DNA of 64,000 nt, taken from positions 2,542,001 through 2,606,000 of the forward strand of contig JAGFBZ010000865.1 of the NCBI GenBank assembly GCA_018398805.1. The letters are read 5' to 3'. The notes under the pieces were generated by a model that was not told where the DNA came from, did not search any database, and was given only the letters and a program-made list of their open reading frames with translations. This DNA is from Hirundichthys speculiger. Taxonomy: Eukaryota; Chordata; Actinopteri; Beloniformes; Exocoetidae. Shown here one piece after another: positions 62,840-64,000 of this stretch; within the stretch, counting starts at the first letter, position 1, and the number at the start of each line of letters is the position of its first letter. A program made the position numbers and the translations under genes.

Positions 62840-63350
62840 TTTATAGATTTAATGAGCCCAATGTGGAGCTGTTTGGCCTTAAAACCCAGAAGCATGTTTG
62901 AAACACCTCACAGCCACTGTCAAGCACGGCGGTGGAGGGCTGATGGTTTGGGGTTGTTTTGCAGCGCAGCTGTTAAGTTTGACCATAAACTCCTCTCAAT
63001 ACCAGAACGTTCTGAAGACAAATGTGAGGCCATCTGTCTGACAGCTGAAGCTTGGTTGAAAGAGCGTCATGCAACAGGACAACGATCCCAAACACGCCAA
63101 CAAATCAACATCATAATGGAGGGAAAATAAAAGAATCAAGGTTTTAATGTGGCCTATAAATTCCAGACATCAACCTGACTGAAATGGTGGGACGTTAAGA
63201 CAGCTGTGAATATCTGAATCTCTGAAAGCCTCAATGAACTGAAGCAACGTTGTAAATGGGAAAAACTTCCTGATCTGATTTGCAGCACTTCAGTGTGGTC
63301 ACATAGGTGTCAGGCGTTAGTGTTGATGACAAAAATTAAGCATTCTAAAT
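62840..63350 (+). mobile_element. Second decayed Tc1-like fragment
   Basis: CTGTCAAGCACGGCGGTGGA, GGGCTGATGGTTTGGGGTTG, CAACAGGACAACGATCCCAA and TCAATGAACTGAAGCAACGT are catalytic-core and C-terminal phrases of Tc1 transposase. The last phrase matches the subfamily found at 6.95-8.55 kb. The N-terminal half is absent. Confidence 0.8.
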
Positions 63351-64000
63351 ATAATAAAACCACTTCAGCTACGTACCTACATTTATAGATCTATTATTTA
63401 TAGATCTATGGCTGATCTCAGTCCATGTCAGTGATGTTTCTGTCTCCTGAGTATAATTTGTGACGGTACAAACATTAGTTCCACATCTCTATGGAACTAA
63501 AAAGTTTACAGTCACATTTGTGTTTCCTCAGTGGTTCCTGCAGTTGCTCCTTCAAGGAGCTCGGCTCTGAATGGGAGAGGTTCAAGACACATTTAGATGA
63601 GAGGAATTTCAGTAACATAAATGAGTTTGGCTGAAGATGGAGAACAGTGGAAAAAAAAATCAAATGACGAGATATTAAAAGTTAGAATGAATTTCTCTTT
63701 GGATCCATGTAGTGAAAATGGAAACAAGAAGTCCATCTTGTATCCTGTCACCATTTAACGAACCAAGATTGATTTTCTTACTGTGATCTTTAAGAGAGAT
63801 CTTTGAAGAAGAATATTTAGAAATTGTGAATTTTGTCAATTTTATTTATACCTGCTTGAGGTATTTTAGGTTACTTCCAGCATAACTTCTTTTAAATATA
63901 ACAGTTTTGTTTAGTATTTTTGGTTTAATCTGAGTTTGTGCGTAATGCTCCTCCAGGTGGCGCTAACTTAGCTGTGAGCGTTTAAACAAGGCCTTATCTG
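63351..64000. other. Unassigned right edge
   Basis: AT-rich, no gene or repeat recognised. The direct repeat TATAGATCTAT...TATAGATCTATGG lies near 63385-63410. Confidence 0.5.

Overview
The window looks like nuclear DNA of a ray-finned (teleost) fish. It is AT-rich, intron-rich and gene-sparse, with many short simple repeats. It carries the usual teleost mix of decayed Tc1-like and hAT DNA transposons and LINE fragments (L2-like, RTE/Rex3-like, and one with a restriction-like endonuclease). I see no operons, CRISPR arrays, tRNA or rRNA genes. All family assignments are made by eye from translated motifs and remembered family signatures; no database search was run.

Two protein-coding genes on the + strand can be reconstructed exon by exon. 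The first, about 15.75-30.34 kb, is a WW-domain-binding protein 1 gene (wbp1). It has six coding exons and 517 codons: three small N-terminal exons, a Cys-rich segment, one transmembrane helix, a PPPY motif and a long Pro/Ser-rich tail. The second, about 40.75-59.26 kb, is programmed cell death 4 (pdcd4). It has eleven coding exons, two MA3 domains and a conserved C-terminal Akt-type site. Its reading frame is intact except for a one-base shift in exon 4 that creates an in-frame TAG. Intron 7 appears to be of the rare GC-AG class.

Region by region: 1-15.3 kb is intergenic, with an L2-like tail near 1.3 kb, a Tc1 element split by a LINE at 6.95-8.55 kb, and a LINE reverse-transcriptase remnant at 14.0-14.8 kb. 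The GC-rich wbp1 promoter and a short upstream ORF lie at 15.34-15.75 kb. The wbp1 introns contain an 817-bp foldback element with perfectly inverted ends and a 6-bp target duplication, a Tc1 remnant, two apparently nested hAT-like elements, and an L2 LINE. The stretch from 30.3 to 40.1 kb is 3' UTR or intergenic sequence rich in LINE debris. A tandem, partly palindromic CCAAT-box cluster lies about 450-570 bp upstream of the pdcd4 start codon. The pdcd4 introns hold two members of one hAT family and a miniature hAT element. From 60.4 kb to the end there are Tc1 remnants and unassigned sequence.

The two genes are not obviously linked in function. WBP1-family proteins are small membrane proteins that present PPxY motifs to WW-domain proteins. 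Pdcd4 binds eIF4A and represses translation. I did not find a convincing new biological system. The items most worth checking are the pdcd4 exon-4 frameshift, the GC-AG intron, the altered phosphodegron region of Pdcd4, the CCAAT cluster, the wbp1 N-terminal micro-exons, and the foldback element.
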